NCBI GenBank assembly: GCA_018873245.2
Contig: JAEMBT020000003.1
Location: forward strand, 6,963,843-7,027,842
DNA from: Archegozetes longisetosus
Taxonomy: Eukaryota > Arthropoda > Arachnida > Sarcoptiformes > Trhypochthoniidae
Length of the DNA stretch: 64,000 bases
Direction of reading: 5' to 3'
A model generated the notes under the pieces. That model saw only the letters and a list, made by a program, of their open reading frames with translations, had not been told where the DNA came from and ran no database searches. Each line of letters begins with the position of its first letter. Positions within the stretch are counted from its first letter, which is position 1. Positions 35,993 through 48,921 of the stretch are shown here, in pieces. Position numbers and translations under genes: made by a program.

Positions 35993-36003
35993 CCTATTTA
36001 TAT
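35993..36003 (-). promoter_or_regulatory. TATA box of the small membrane-protein gene
   Basis: The minus strand reads ATATAAATAG here. A start about 30 bp downstream (near 35965) would produce a first exon ending at the donor at 35915 (CTAAG|GTTTG). Confidence 0.5.
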
Positions 36004-39000
36004 GGAGACTGGTTTTGGTTTATATATATATTATACTAGTATATAGAGACCTCCAGTAAGTGTAGTAAGCGCCAATGCAAGTACAAACTGTTATATTGAC
36101 TGATATAGAATCACTAGTGTTTAAATAATTTTATATTTATTTTATTTAAGTTTAATTCAAATTCGATCAGTTATTTTACTTCTATTTGACTTTTCTAGTT
36201 CTGAATTAACTTTCTATAAAGTTTATTTCATATATTTATTTGTAAGTGCTTTATATTTAGCGCAATATGGACTGGTGCGCATGAGTTACAACACTATTTA
36301 ATCGAGATATTTATAGACACGCTGTGTACATAATAGGTTTTCGTACTGTAACTTTCCAGTAAAGAATAAGTTAGAACAATGTAGGAGTAAACCACTAAGT
36401 ATTAAAGTCCTTTAACCAGTGGTCGTATACTTTCTTTAGTGGCACGTTACTTTCGAAATTATGTAAACAAGTGTCTGATATACATCTGATTTTGGATTAG
36501 CAATTATTGAACTTTCGTAAAGATCAATAGCTGAGAGTGAGAATGACTATTGAGAGGAAAGCTAATAATTCAAGATTCTTCTGTTAGAGTCCATTTAGGA
36601 TTTTAACCACAATGAACCGAAAATTTGATTTAATGGCTGTGACGTGACGGGATGGGATCTTCTAGTGAATGATTAACTTTTTCTCTATGAAGCAATAATC
36701 AATGCTATTTTAAGAGATCAGTCTATCTTTCAGGTGTTAGTTTCAGATAATTAGTAACATTTGAAAGATATTGATTTGCGATTTCTGAAACAGTTAAGTG
36801 CTTTGCGTGAACCTTCTCTTAAGAACAGAATAAGATTTTTCGCTCTCTGGTATGGTTTGCTAAAAAGATTTAGTTTTTAATTCTATTTATTCAACATTTG
36901 AAATACTCTGAGTCTTAAGACTTAAACCATAAAATTGACTTGTTGATTAAGTCATAAGACTTGTTGCACTTCTATTGGAGAAATCTGAGGACTTCAACCA
37001 GCGTCTAATTGAATGGGAAAAGTTTCAAAGCTACGACTTGAGCTAATTTCATAACCTTATCATTTGCAAAGCGTGTGACTACAGAGAAGTAACTTGAAGA
37101 GGAAATTTTAGTGTCATTTGATTGCGTGTTTTATCAGTAATAAACTGATATAATTAAATATTCCTTATAAACTAACGGTTATGCATTGACTTGTTGCATA
37201 ATCCACTCAAACAAAGTCTACAACCTTTAGATTCAATCAATTGTAAGCAAGGCATGCTTAAGACTTTCAATTGAATTAACTCAACACTTAAAGCACATTC
37301 TAAGTAAGTTTCTTCTTCCAAATGAGCTAAAATTTTGTGCACAAAATCTATTAATAGTAGAGTTTTTCATGGATTTAGTCAAATATATATCTGAATAGAC
37401 TTTAGTGATGACTTTAAATAAATTAATTAGTTTTTGCAATTAAATCCTTACTCTCGAAATCATGATAAGATGGGAGGAAAAATAGTCATATTTTCATATT
37501 CTCAAATTTCATGTTATTATCACATTTAAAAAACTTCACAAAATAATCCAACAAGATAAAAGAAATAAAAACGTGGCGTTGATTTCCATTGAAAACTTTT
37601 AAAAATTTCCACTTACTGCAGATTCAAAGGAGTTCATGTTTACAAACTCATGAATTGTGTAATTGTTTATACTGGAAAATGAATTACATTTATTAAAAGA
37701 GAAATCAACTTCAGATAAATTAGACGTCAGTCTGATAAGTCAGAAACCTAGTATAAACAGTATTAGATGATTAGCTAAGCTAGCCTTTTGCCTTTAGCCT
37801 TTAACTGAGCTAAGATAAGACTAAAGGCTAAAGAAAGTTTTAGCCCTGAGCTAAAGGCTAAAGCTAAGGGCTAAAGATCTGAATAAAAGCTAAACCTAAA
37901 GAATAGAAAGCCTCATATTATTGCAATCATGAAATTTGTATTTCAACAATAGATAATTGATTTTAGAATTTTCGAGGGCTAGAAGGCTATAGTTTATGTA
38001 AAAGACTAAATAAAAGGTAAAAGAAACTTCTGACGTCTAAAGCTAAAGGCTAAAGCAATTCTTAGTCTTAGCCTTAACCCAACACTAAGTATAAAGTTAT
38101 AAATAAGTTACACCACGCGATTCTATTAGTGTTTTAATAGTATTTATTCAAAAAATTACAACTAAAAATATTTTCTGTTTTTAATTACACGAATTATTTG
38201 TGGTTTAACTTAACAATAAGATAATCGAGTCTTGCGAGCAGACGTTAGCTCGAATTCAAGTCTAATTGTGAGTTGAGGAAAAATGAATTTTGTCAATTGT
38301 TTTTCCCTAAATGTTAAACAGTTTCTTATGTTCGTAAGTTTTAAGTTGAATAAGTTCAAACAATAGATATATGAATCTAATAAAAATTTGACTGTATGCT
38401 GGTAAGGTTTATTGTTTTGTTTTAGCTGTTATGTTGTGATCTTATTAGCACTTCTTAGATAATGTTGAATAATTTCGACACTTTAGATAAGGTTTAATGC
38501 ACAACCTTTGGGTGAACAAAGCATGAAGTTTTATAAAAATAATAGATGGCAATCTAACCCGGAAAACCAACGATCAACTAATTAGTAAGACATACAATGA
38601 TTACCGAACTTTATACAGTCCATTGCGAAAGTTTTAAATACATAAGTTTATAACTACTGACGACTGTATGAGACTAGCAAATAAATCTCACAATACGACT
38701 TCTTTATAAATCTTAGATCATTAATAAGCCCAAACTGATGTTCGTTTAAAAGTTTTCCTTTAGGCGTTATTTCAATGTTTGTTTCAATTTTAGAAAGAAT
38801 CAATGCAAACAAACATTTGATCAAACGTTCTAAAAACCATTCCAAATAACATGTCTAACAATGAATTTTAGCATTGAATGTGTGCGTGTGATATGAACTT
38901 ATTGAAAGTAAAAAAGTTGAACTGTATTTAAACTTTTGAAATGCTGTACCTCGCATATATTATTATAACTTGTTTACTGTTCGAGTAAATTTGACAAAAT

Positions 39001-40879
39001 TTATAGATTAAGCGTATTTAGATATGTTCAATAATCCTAAACTAAACCTGATTTATTTATTTTAAATAGTTTGAAATCTATTAAACAAAAACTACTTGCA
39101 CTTAAATTCTGCAATAGACTATAATTTCTATCGCAATATCGACGAACAAATATCGCACTCAAATTGACGAAATATTGAAAGAAAAATTCTCAAATAGTTA
39201 TGAAATATATGAAAACAGGATTTATTCTCAGAATTATGTTGATCACAAACGATTGACAAATAAACAAACTTGGTTGCTCAACACTGAGTTAACCTAAAAT
39301 ATTGATAAGACAGAAGTGATTTTTTGCTACAAGTATGATGTCAATAGTAAGATAGATCTCTGGTATGCGACATAAAAATTAGCAAAAACTTTATATGCAC
39401 CTAACCTTAATTTTGTGTTGATTATAGCATCTATCTGGCTGTTTGTAACAATATAGTGTTAAAGATCAATTATGATATGTATTTGAAATTTGACTTCAAA
39501 AGATTTGAACTTAGCGCTACTTTTAAAGTTAATTAATAACAAACGATAATAGTTACTAATCAGACTCGAATATTTTTTGACAGTAGTATTTTTTTTAGCT
39601 AAATCAATACTTGAATTTTTAGTCTGACATCTAAATTTAAGATGTTTAAAAATGGATAAAGCCTAATAAAAGTATATAGAAAAACTGTGAATATCCTAAG
39701 TTTTGAAGTCATATTTGTTGTAGAATTAGCTCTAGCTGTTGCATTAAAATTCAAATTTTCACTTAAATACTTGCAATTCTACCTAAATTGATGTAAGAGA
39801 TCTGATCTAAATGAATTAAAAAACTACTGAAAAATAGTGGCGTTGTGTTTTTTTTGAAAATTTAGTTTGAGGTCCTTTGACGATATGTTTGAGTGTTCAA
39901 AATATTTGACTTAACCTATGAAGCAGTGAAAAATTTGTTATAATATAATAATTTTTAAACATAAGAACAAACGTTATCGTTTGATAATAATTAAGTTTAT
40001 CTATATGTGTTTATTAAATTTTTATGAATAAAAACTTTTGCCAATTTTCATATCGCATATTTTTATAATTCATTTTTTCCCTATCAAAATAAGTCATAAA
40101 AAACTAGTCTTAAGCTTAACTTTAATATTGGGCTTAATTTCGTTCTAATTCTTATCGAATTTCTAGAATAACTTAAGAGCAACAACTTGTATTTAGTTAG
40201 AAAATGATTCATTTGATTAGAAAATTCGTTTATTTCAATCGAATAGAACTGAATGGCTCTAAAGGAATAGTGATGTTATTGATTGCTCATAAAAGAATGT
40301 TTATGAAAACATTCGATCTAAAATTACCGTAGTTTGCTATAAATAGCATTTGGGAATAACCTATATTAGACATTTTTTAAGAGTGTAGAGGGTGCATGTG
40401 TTTTCCTTTCTTCCCACTAAGTTTAAGTTTAATCGAGCGAAGCGCTACCAAACGTAACAATCTAGAAAATTATTCAAAAGTAAACATAAGCACACCTAAT
40501 ACTCAGTCTACGTTACGAACAAATAGAAATACCAGTTTTAGTATATTTTTTGAATACTTGAGGGTCTAAGACACGCTTCAGGAGAATTTGTATCGAAAAT
40601 TAGTCTGTTATGTAGTATGAGGTGATTTGATTGACTGTATGTGTCCTTGTCGAATGATGACGTCTAACTCTCTAACCACTCTTTCTTAACATTAAATCTT
40701 TAAGTGACTTTAAATTTTCGTAAAGTTGATCACAATACAATTTTGAAGACATTTGTTCATCCTTTACTTTTAGAGGAAAACAGAACTTATTGAAGAGGAA
40801 AATCATTTCATTAAAGTTCTTATAACATTCGTATTAACATCTATTGTATTCAAATTTGATATCTACTCTGCAGTCTATA
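36004..40879. other. Long gene-free stretch upstream of the SDR gene
   Basis: About 4.9 kb with no exon I can support. The only structure I noticed is the GGCTAAAG word cluster at about 37780-38085, described separately. The promoter of the reductase should lie at the right edge, but no TATA box is clear. Confidence 0.5.
37780..38085. repeat. Cluster of GGCTAAAG / CTTTAGCC words
   Basis: The 8-mer GGCTAAAG and close variants recur many times on both strands over 300 bp, densest at 37790-37880 and 38040-38080 with AT-rich sequence between. The arrangement is partly direct and partly inverted. It is not a clean tandem array. Confidence 0.6.
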
Positions 40880-41848
40880 ATGAGTTCATTTTACGAAATT
40901 GTTGGTGCGATTTCCATAATATTACTGGTAGTTTGGCTCTTATTTAAATTGATTCGTGGCATTTGGACCTGCTTCTTGGGCCACGCGTTAGGCTTTGGTG
41001 TTAAATGGTGTCCATCGAGTCAGACATGGGCTGTTGTTACAGGTGCCACCGATGGCATCGGTTTGGCTTATGCTCAAGAAATGGCCAAAATGGGATACAA
41101 TTTACTACTTATTAGCAGAAATGCGGACAAACTTAACAACACTAAAGAAGAAATTCAGTCGAAATACAAGAAATGCTCACAAATTCGAACATTAGCCGTG
41201 GATTTCACTCGTGATGACATTTATGATAAAATAGAGGAAGAATTGCGACAATTGGATGATATTGACGTATTGATAAACAATGTGGGCATTTCGTACGTAT
41301 ACCCCGAATATTTCACTCAAATCCCAGATTCGCGTCAATTAATTGACTCAATAGTCAATTGTAATGTGATTTCCTGTACTCGTGTCATTGAAATGGTTTT
41401 ACCTAAGATGGAGAAAAAAGGTCGAGGAGTCGTAATAAACTTGTCGTCATATTCAGCCACTTATCCGACGCCACTGCTCTCACTTTACGCCTCAACTAAG
41501 ATATATGTGGACTATCTTTCACGTGCACTACAAGTCGAATACGCCAATAGGGGGATTGTAATTCAGAGCGTGTTACCGGCTTACGTCTCGACCAAAATGA
41601 GTAAAATCCGTCGATCGTCACTAATGGTTCCGACACCTCAAGTCTATGTTCGACACGCACTGAAAACTGTTGGCATTGAAAGTCGTACTTACGGTTATTG
41701 GGCCCACAAGTTGCAGGGTTTCGTTCAGGACTCACTCATTTCTAACATTGTTGGTACCGATTATAATATCAAACTCGCTTTCAATGCTTTGAAAGACGTC
41801 AGGCGAAGATATTACAAGAAAGAAGGTCTTAAAGAAAAAACTAATTGA
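40880..41848 (+). CDS. Very-long-chain 3-oxoacyl-CoA reductase / 17-beta-HSD12-like SDR
   Basis: An intronless 322-residue short-chain dehydrogenase (human HSD17B12 has 312). ATG 40880 is chosen; the open frame continues upstream without another ATG. Seen: an N-terminal membrane segment (IISILLVVWLLFKLI-like, about 6-25), the NADPH loop TGATDGIG, NNVG, the catalytic Ser in NLSSYSA, and YASTK with the active Tyr and Lys. The block SVLPAYVSTKMSKIR is characteristic of the HSD17B12/LET-767/KAR group. These ER enzymes carry out the second step of fatty-acid elongation, and some reduce steroids. The C-terminus is lysine-rich (KKEGLKEKTN), as in ER-retained relatives. An AATAAA lies at about 42080. 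The gene converges with LSM2. Confidence 0.9.
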   Translation: MSSFYEIVGAISIILLVVWLLFKLIRGIWTCFLGHALGFGVKWCPSSQTWAVVTGATDGIGLAYAQEMAKMGYNLLLISRNADKLNNTKEEIQSKYKKCSQIRTLAVDFTRDDIYDKIEEELRQLDDIDVLINNVGISYVYPEYFTQIPDSRQLIDSIVNCNVISCTRVIEMVLPKMEKKGRGVVINLSSYSATYPTPLLSLYASTKIYVDYLSRALQVEYANRGIVIQSVLPAYVSTKMSKIRRSSLMVPTPQVYVRHALKTVGIESRTYGYWAHKLQGFVQDSLISNIVGTDYNIKLAFNALKDVRRRYYKKEGLKEKTN

Positions 41849-42392
41849 CTACAATACTGAGCAAAACTGTTATTTTAATATGATTAATGCATTCCTAAAT
41901 GATTGTTGTTTCTCATTTGATTAAATGATTTTCTTTTTACTTATACTTAAAACAAATTGGCAAAACTTGAATCAAAAATCTTGGCTTTAGTTTAATTATT
42001 AATTCAAATGAAGAGGAATTGGTTTTTGTAATATTTATCAATTATTATTATAAACGTTAAAGTACTGAAAAATATGGCAATAAATGATTTTAAATTAGTG
42101 TATGAATCATTTTTTTAAAAATTAGATGACTTCTACTGAATCTAGTAAAACGACTTAAGGATTAAATGTGTCCACTTTAAACAATGAGACTAAGTTTAGC
42201 CAAATGTTTCATATTTTTTCAATAGGACAAAAATTCACTAAATTTTAAAAATATTGTCTGACATAAGTTAAAAATTCAATAATTTTAAACAAGAATGACA
42301 TCGAGGCAAATGTTTTATTATTTATTTTAAAGAATGATATCAATAATAAGTACTAAAATGTGATTAAATACAATGATATTAAGAATTGGTGA
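41849..42392. other. Shared 3' spacer of SDR and LSM2
   Basis: AT-rich 3' flanking DNA. AATAAA for the reductase is at about 42080, and its complement TTTATT near 42315 could serve LSM2. No other feature is seen. Confidence 0.5.
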
Positions 42393-42671
42393 CTATTTAG
42401 TGGCTTCCTTTCGAGTGGCGTCTTGTAATAGCGTGACATCGACATCATCGGCTGGCAGCTGAACATATCTGACAACTGATCCTCTAATAAAACAGTTTTT
42501 CACGCTCAACATATAAGGAAACCTCTGGCCATCGATCACAGTGATGTCATTCATCTTTATGTTCAAGTATTGGTCAACCGAATGAAGAGTTCCACAAATA
42601 CTTAAGTCATTCTTCAGCTCTACCACAACATCCTTTCCAATCAAACTCTTGAAGAATGAAAAGAATAACAT
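42393..42671 (-). CDS. Lsm2: U6 snRNA-associated Sm-like protein LSM2
   Basis: A single-exon 92-residue protein starting MLFFSFFKSLIGKDVVVELK. It is nearly identical to animal LSM2 (95 residues) across the Sm1 motif (KNDLSICGTLHSVDQYLNIKM) and the Sm2 motif (KNCFIRGSVVRYV). LSM2 is one subunit of two heptameric rings: nuclear LSM2-8, which binds the U6 snRNA 3' oligo(U), and cytoplasmic LSM1-7, which promotes decapping and mRNA decay. The start is unambiguous from family alignment. Confidence 0.97.
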   Translation of the reverse strand: MLFFSFFKSLIGKDVVVELKNDLSICGTLHSVDQYLNIKMNDITVIDGQRFPYMLSVKNCFIRGSVVRYVQLPADDVDVTLLQDATRKEATK

Positions 42672-45044
42672 TTTGCCGAATAACCAATTGAAATACTAAT
42701 ATTTTGAGTTACTTTGAAAAGATGCTTTAAATGAATGCGGGCATGTTTTACGAGGAGCGACACCTTTTGTATTAATGTATGCAATGCTTTTGAGCGGTTT
42801 ATATAAAGTCGTCTGCAATATAAAAGCTTAAATACTGTACTCATTTGTTTCAATTGCAACTATATATTTAAACACTAATATCAAATGATTTGAACCATAA
42901 AATATTAAACAGAAACAATGGAATCGTATCAATTATGAGTTGAATATATTGAAATTTAAAATTGTTTCAAATTTGGGTTGGAATAGTTTTTCGATTTATG
43001 ATTTAAAATACAGAGGCATTGAAGCTGCACTCTGGAAACTTTGCAAAAGTGTAGTACAACACCAATGGATCATTTGTGATCTACTATTTGCTATCGCCTT
43101 ATGTTTCACAACTTGCAATTGATCCAGAATATGACCCTGAGTAACTGATTTGATAAGTTTTATTTTATAATTGATCGCAACTTATAATGAGCTATAATGA
43201 AATATTGATAGATGTCTGACACTTTTAAATGAACCCTTAAATGTAGAAAGCTCCTAAAATGTTAGAATTACCCTAATCTACCTAACCACAACTATAACCT
43301 ACTTATAACTACCCTAATTATATCCTAACTGCCTGCATAACTCGAATGACGCAAATGATTTTCGAAAAAGAGCACCAGCCTTTTTTAGGATTATCACGTT
43401 GAAAAAGGCTGATATAGTTATTGCACTTCTTTATCGTTAATTTCGTTAGTTGAACCTCTATCAGATTTAACAGTATATGTACAGATAAGGATAAAATATT
43501 TTATGTAATTTTATTAAATCTGATAAACATTCAAACATTCAAATCAAAGATAAAAATGTGATAAATATACCAGCATTTTTATGCGATAATCTTGAGTGGA
43601 CCGAAATGTTGTTTCCAAAGAATACACGATCCTTGATTCCGAGCACAGTTGGGATGGGTCAGGGCTAATTCAAAAATGGAACCTCTTACCTTTTCACACT
43701 TTTAACAATTCAATCTACATGATTTTGTCCTTTAGTAGTTGTGAAGACTGAATTTCTTTAGTCAGTCATAATTTGATCTGTTGCCTCAGGAGCGAATACT
43801 TTTAAATTTCTGATTAGGATTACATGCAGAGTGTTTACAATATTTAATTTTGATTGAAGTTATGTAATTGGTTATACTTTATTTTGAACTGACAGAACCC
43901 ATTGTTAGGCTTAGTTACTAGTACGTCTTTAGCAAAACCAATTGTTTCCGACCCCTAGGTTTTTAATCGATCATATTAATCAAAGACCACTCGAATATCA
44001 GATTTATTTTTACCTAATTATTATTCACTGTCAAACAATGGACAAATTTCACAAATAATAGGAATATTTAATCAGTATTTGATAAAAAATATTTTTCTAG
44101 AAAATTCTTGACATTTCGTTTGAAAACAGGTGCAGAGTTGTAAATTGTGAGACCAGACTTACACGTGATAATAGGACAATTTAACTGCTTACAAGCCCAA
44201 GTTTTGTAAGTTGTCAAATTTCAGTTTCATTCCTATATAAAAACTTATTTTCATAGTAAAAAAATAGTTATACAGGTCTTGAAATAGTTTTATATAATTA
44301 TCGCGATTAGAAACAAAAAAATAGATGCAAGTTATTTGAATAGCTTTTAAAGTCTAGTTATGGTGAGTTGGGTTTTTTCGCATTCGAAAGTTTTTCAACT
44401 GAGGAAAACCTTTTAAAATGAACATAAAATTGCACAAAAATCATCTATGAAGTTCAATGTGAAATGAAGTCAAGATTTCACTTGAATTACGAAATTGCAT
44501 GAAAATAAAGTTTCCCTGAAGTTGGGAATGAAGTAATTGAAAATAATAGACTAAAGTACTTATCTCAAACATAAAATTGTGCTCAACTTGAATGTAAATT
44601 TTAGTTCAGTTTAATACAAGGTTATTTAACTAAATTAATTTTGAGGTTTTTCTTATTATTTCGATGCGTTATTTCGAAATTCTGCTTTAGATTAAGAGTT
44701 GAGAATTAACTTAAGATAAGTTTGAAAATATGAATTCTAATCTTGGTAATTTTCGAGTTAATTAAAATGTTGATAATTACATAATATTAACAGGAAAATA
44801 GATTTATTTCAAATACGCCTATTTTCAAGCTTAAAATTTTTTCATTGACTCCTGTGAAAAAATTTATAGTAATAAATGACACCTGGTTGACAAAGACAAT
44901 GAAAAGATAAAGCTTTAGGACGTATCTTATCAATTATACAATCTCTTTCTATTATACTTGTTTTTCATATGTTTATTGCCAATAGATTGATTTATTCCTG
45001 ATGTTTGGTCACGATAAAAGATATTGATCCTCTATTTTAGCCAG
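42672..45044. other. Spacer between LSM2 and the secreted-peptide gene
   Basis: About 2.4 kb without a supported exon. A patch of CCTAA-like words occurs at about 43265-43330, too degenerate to call telomeric. A 10-bp perfect hairpin stem sits at 43376-43411. Confidence 0.5.
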
Positions 45045-45052
45045 TATAAAAA
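45045..45052 (+). promoter_or_regulatory. TATA box of the secreted-peptide gene
   Basis: TATAAAAA lies about 175 bp upstream of the ATG at 45220. Transcription is expected to begin near 45075, leaving a 5' UTR of about 145 nt with no other ATG before the start. Confidence 0.55.
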
Positions 45053-45219
45053 CAAACCCAGGCTTAGGAACAACTATCAAAACACCTTTGAATGTTAAGT
45101 TGTCAAATTGACTCGACTAAAGCCAAGTTTTTTAATTTTTGTCTCATATTTTGAGAGATTACTTGTGCCAAGTTTCAAAATATCGTCAATTAATAAGTTT
45201 GAAATATCGATACTTGAAA

Positions 45220-45563
45220 ATGATGGTCAAAACAAAAAGTTTTCTGGTACTATTATTACTTTTGGCGGTGTATTATGTTAATTGCGCGACAATCATCGGA
45301 TACTCAATGGATGTGACATCTCCAAAGCCAGTTCCACAAAGAGATTCACAATGGAGAAGCGCTTTTTGCAAATATATCTGCGTTAAAGATCCATCTCTTG
45401 GTGGAACCTATTGCAATTGTGACAAAGTAAGTCATCCACTACTCACCCATTTAAATCCCTAACACATGACTCATAATCTTAATTCTCGATATAGCCTCCA
45501 ATGCTATACAAAACCGAAGCTGAAGCCAATAAAACGAATACAGGAAGTGAGCGGAAACGATGA
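45220..45563 (+). CDS. Small secreted four-cysteine peptide, unrecognised family
   Basis: Two exons, 45220-45426 and 45495-45563, joined in phase 0 (GACAAA|GTAAGT and GATATAG|CC), encode 91 residues. The N-terminus MMVKTKSFLVLLLLLAVYY is a textbook signal peptide, probably cleaved near the following NC-A. The mature part of about 67 residues has only four cysteines, spaced C-x3-C-x10-C-x-C, with GG just before the third, and ends in a basic ERKR. CxxxC plus CxC is the core spacing of cysteine-stabilised helix peptides, but the outer cysteines of defensins are absent. It could be a neuropeptide, hormone, antimicrobial or venom/saliva component; I cannot choose. A TATA box and consensus splice sites support expression. 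Confidence 0.75.
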
Positions 45564-47859
45564 GATTGTAAAAGTTTTTTTAAAATGTAAATAATTGCAT
45601 CTTGGCTATACTGTTAAATAGACATATAAAGTCTATTGATCATCTGTTGGATCTCTTGTTAATCTCATTATTGTAGATATGATAGACTGATATGCTTAAT
45701 GTTAAATTGATTCTGTATACTAATTTTTAAGAACACAATATTAATATCTACTATGTTGTCGATTGAATTCTCATTTTAAAGATAGATAATTAAACATTAA
45801 GATTATAGATAGATAAAGATCAATGAGTTTTGATTAAGATTTTATATATGCTCTCAGTTTAATTTTGTAATACTATCAGAATCGATGTAAACAGATCATT
45901 TTGGAAAGAAAAGTTGAAAATAAAAATTTTCCAATTGTAAAAATAACAAATTTCAAGTCGCACCATTACACTTCTGTTGACATTTTTTCATATTATCACA
46001 GCTTTTGGAAATAACAAATTTCAATCATTTCTGTTTTGCTTAAGTGGAATAAATTTTAAAGAAACTTTCATAGACTGGAAGAATGTGCCAGCAGATAGTC
46101 AAGAAAAGAAGCCGTGAGTCAATTTTATCCATTTATAGAGAAAATATAAAAAGCTAAACCTGATTTCGATGAATAAGTTTTTGAGGACAAAACTTATTAC
46201 TTTCTGATTACTTATGAATGGTTTTATTTATAAGTTTTGTGTCTACTTTTTTTAAACTTAAGAAAGAATTAAAAGCATTAAAAAGCTAATAATGTTATAA
46301 GCAGGTAATATGGTAATTGTTTTGTTAAACCTGTTCCGCATATTTCGAATAAATAATGTTTCTTATATACAACTTAGCTATTTGTTATGTTTCTAATCTT
46401 CAGAAGTTATTTTAATGAGTTGCAAAGTTTGGGAATAACACAATTTAAATCAAAAGCGACTATTATAGACCTTGTAATGTTTAATTATAAATGCATTTAT
46501 TTGTTTTACTCAATAATTAACTGATAATCATATAAATTGCTTGAATGAGGAAAAACTTCGACTTTACTCTAAATGATGGCCAGACATGAACTGCAGCTTT
46601 AACACTATTAACGAACTATTAAAAAAGCCAACTGACATCAATAAAAAACATTTCCTTATCATATTTTTGATAACTATCAATAATATGTTAATCGACTGTT
46701 TTGTTCTTAGCAAAAGTGGATCAAAGATTGGAAAATTGTGCTGTACAAAACAAAAATAACTGATAAATTGAACAACTCTTGTAAGCGTTTTCATTTTGAA
46801 TTCATTGATTATCTCACATTACTTTTCTGGTCCGTTTCGACAATTAGCTAATACAGAAATGCGCAAAATTGTGTTCAAAATAAGAGAAAAATAAGATTAA
46901 AACATGAAAAAGTGATGACTTGATTTGAAACTGAAACATATAATCTTAAGATATAAATGTAGTATTGGTATGATTGATGCATAAATAATTGTAACTTTGT
47001 TTTAAATTATGTCATGATTTCTTAATTAACTTTCATTTTAGTTTGAAATGGAAAATGTTGCTTTTCATTTCTTCTCTTATCCATTTCTTAATCTTATACT
47101 AAATCTTATTATAAACAAATTAATCAGAGATTAGTCAAATAAAAAAAGATCAAAATGTCAATGTTTCAGTATATTTGAAGTGTTAGCTGAACACTTGAAA
47201 CCGGAATTAGGTGATTTACATTAATGTTTCGTCGAAAGAGTGTTAATTGTAACTTTGATGGAGAACTCATGATGAAGAAGAAATTATAGCTTATGATTAT
47301 TTAAAAATAGACTACAACTCAATAAAGCAAATACCGACTAAATTAAATGCTGATTCTTTGGGAAAACTTAAGTACATTGCCCTATATTTCGATCGAAATC
47401 TGAGATTATTACTAAAAATAACAAATAGTTTACTACTAAATGAACTCAAAATCAAGACCCCAACCTTATAATGGAACATTTAGATATTGTATCTAAGCTT
47501 TCAGAAATATTTAGTTGAGAAATCATTAAAACAATTAATAAGATGCCACTAATTTCGAGATGGCAATCAGATAAAAAACTTTTATTTATGTGCAATCAGT
47601 TTTTTGTTCTAATTCCAGTGGAGTTTGATTTTGAATTTTAGAGGAATATATTCACTGGGCTCTGCTTTTCATTGCTCTCAATTTAACTTTTCTTAATTTA
47701 AAATTATAATATTCAATAAAAGAAGTATCTATCGGTCATTTAGACTCTTTATAATGACTTAAAGTATATTAAGTAATCAGATATTGATATTCGTTGAAAT
47801 TAGTCATGATTTGTTACTTCTTAATTCAGAATATAAAATGATTTTGAGGAGAGGAAGAC

Positions 47860-47917
<58 letters not shown>

Positions 47918-48824
47918 TTAATTTTATACACATAACACCGTCGACCGAATTTTAAAATAAAAATTTGACCCGAGACTAAGATTGCATTGAGGTTAAAGAA
48001 CTTATATAACTTGGTTTTCACATGGGATTCATATATATATATATATATTTTGTCTGAATTGAAGAACAAGTATTAATTGGAACAGTTTGTTCCAAATATA
48101 GACCTAGAATTTGATTAACTGAAAGATGAAAATAAAACTGAACACATATTAGTCTCAAAGTTTGCCTAATCTTAAAGTTGCCTAAACTCTCAGCTTTGAA
48201 AGTTGTAAACTTGCTATACATAATAAGATAAACAGCTGATAGGTTTGCTCAAACTATTGTCCAATAGTTTGATTATCAATAAATATAACCAACTAATTAA
48301 TCAACTAATTAACCAATGAATTAGCTACAACTATTTTTATTTCTTTTCCTAACTATTTGGTCTTCTTTTAAAAAGTAAAGAAGTTTTTCAAGAAATTGTC
48401 TGACGCATTGAGTGACGTTCTCAAGCGTCAACAAGTTTAAGAACCACTTTTGACCGAAGTATGCATTATCTGAATTGGTAGCACAGCATCGGTTAACTTC
48501 AATTGAATTTGTTGCATTCAATGTGTTTGTGGTATCACTAGTTTGTGTTCTGCTATTAAGTCTTTATAAGTGTTTTGTTTGTCTTATTTAGTACTGATCA
48601 CAAAACAACTTATACTTCAGATATAACTATTCAAATGGATTATTCAATGGATTGTTTGAAAGCAAGGATATTATGCAATTCAAGCTGAAACAAAGAAGAA
48701 TATTCTGAAAGTTTAACTAATTGTAGTTTAGAGAAGTATTGGAGAAGAGCGTCATCTGTGAGTTGGAGTTAGGTGTTGGGTTAGATTACGTAAAAGTAGT
48801 GCTATTTAGTGTATTCGTCTTTTT
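45564..48824. other. Gene-free stretch with microsatellites
   Basis: No supported exon. It contains a GA dinucleotide run at 47862-47912 and a short TA run at about 48031-48049. Confidence 0.5.
47862..47912. repeat. (GA)n microsatellite
   Basis: About 25 uninterrupted GA units. Confidence 0.95.
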
Positions 48825-48921
48825 AGAGTTAGTGTTATTCAGAGTTAGTGTTATTGAGAGTTACTGTTATTGAGAGTTAGTGTTATTCCCAGTTAGTGTT
48901 ATTCACACGTTAGTGTTATTT
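48825..48921. repeat. 16-bp tandem repeat, six copies
   Basis: Units of AGAGTTAGTGTTATTC or close variants at 48825, 48841, 48857, 48873, 48889 and 48905. The array is flanked by a 17-bp direct repeat TATTTAGTGTATTCGTC (48803-48819 and 48917-48933). It ends about 120 bp before the predicted PDSS1 ATG, so it may lie in the promoter or 5' UTR. Confidence 0.85.

Noticed and set aside
43376-43411. Perfect 10-bp stem CAGCCTTTTT/AAAAAGGCTG with 16-nt loop, terminator-like
   Set aside because: Isolated hairpin in eukaryotic intergenic DNA with no adjacent gene end; expected by chance at this scale.
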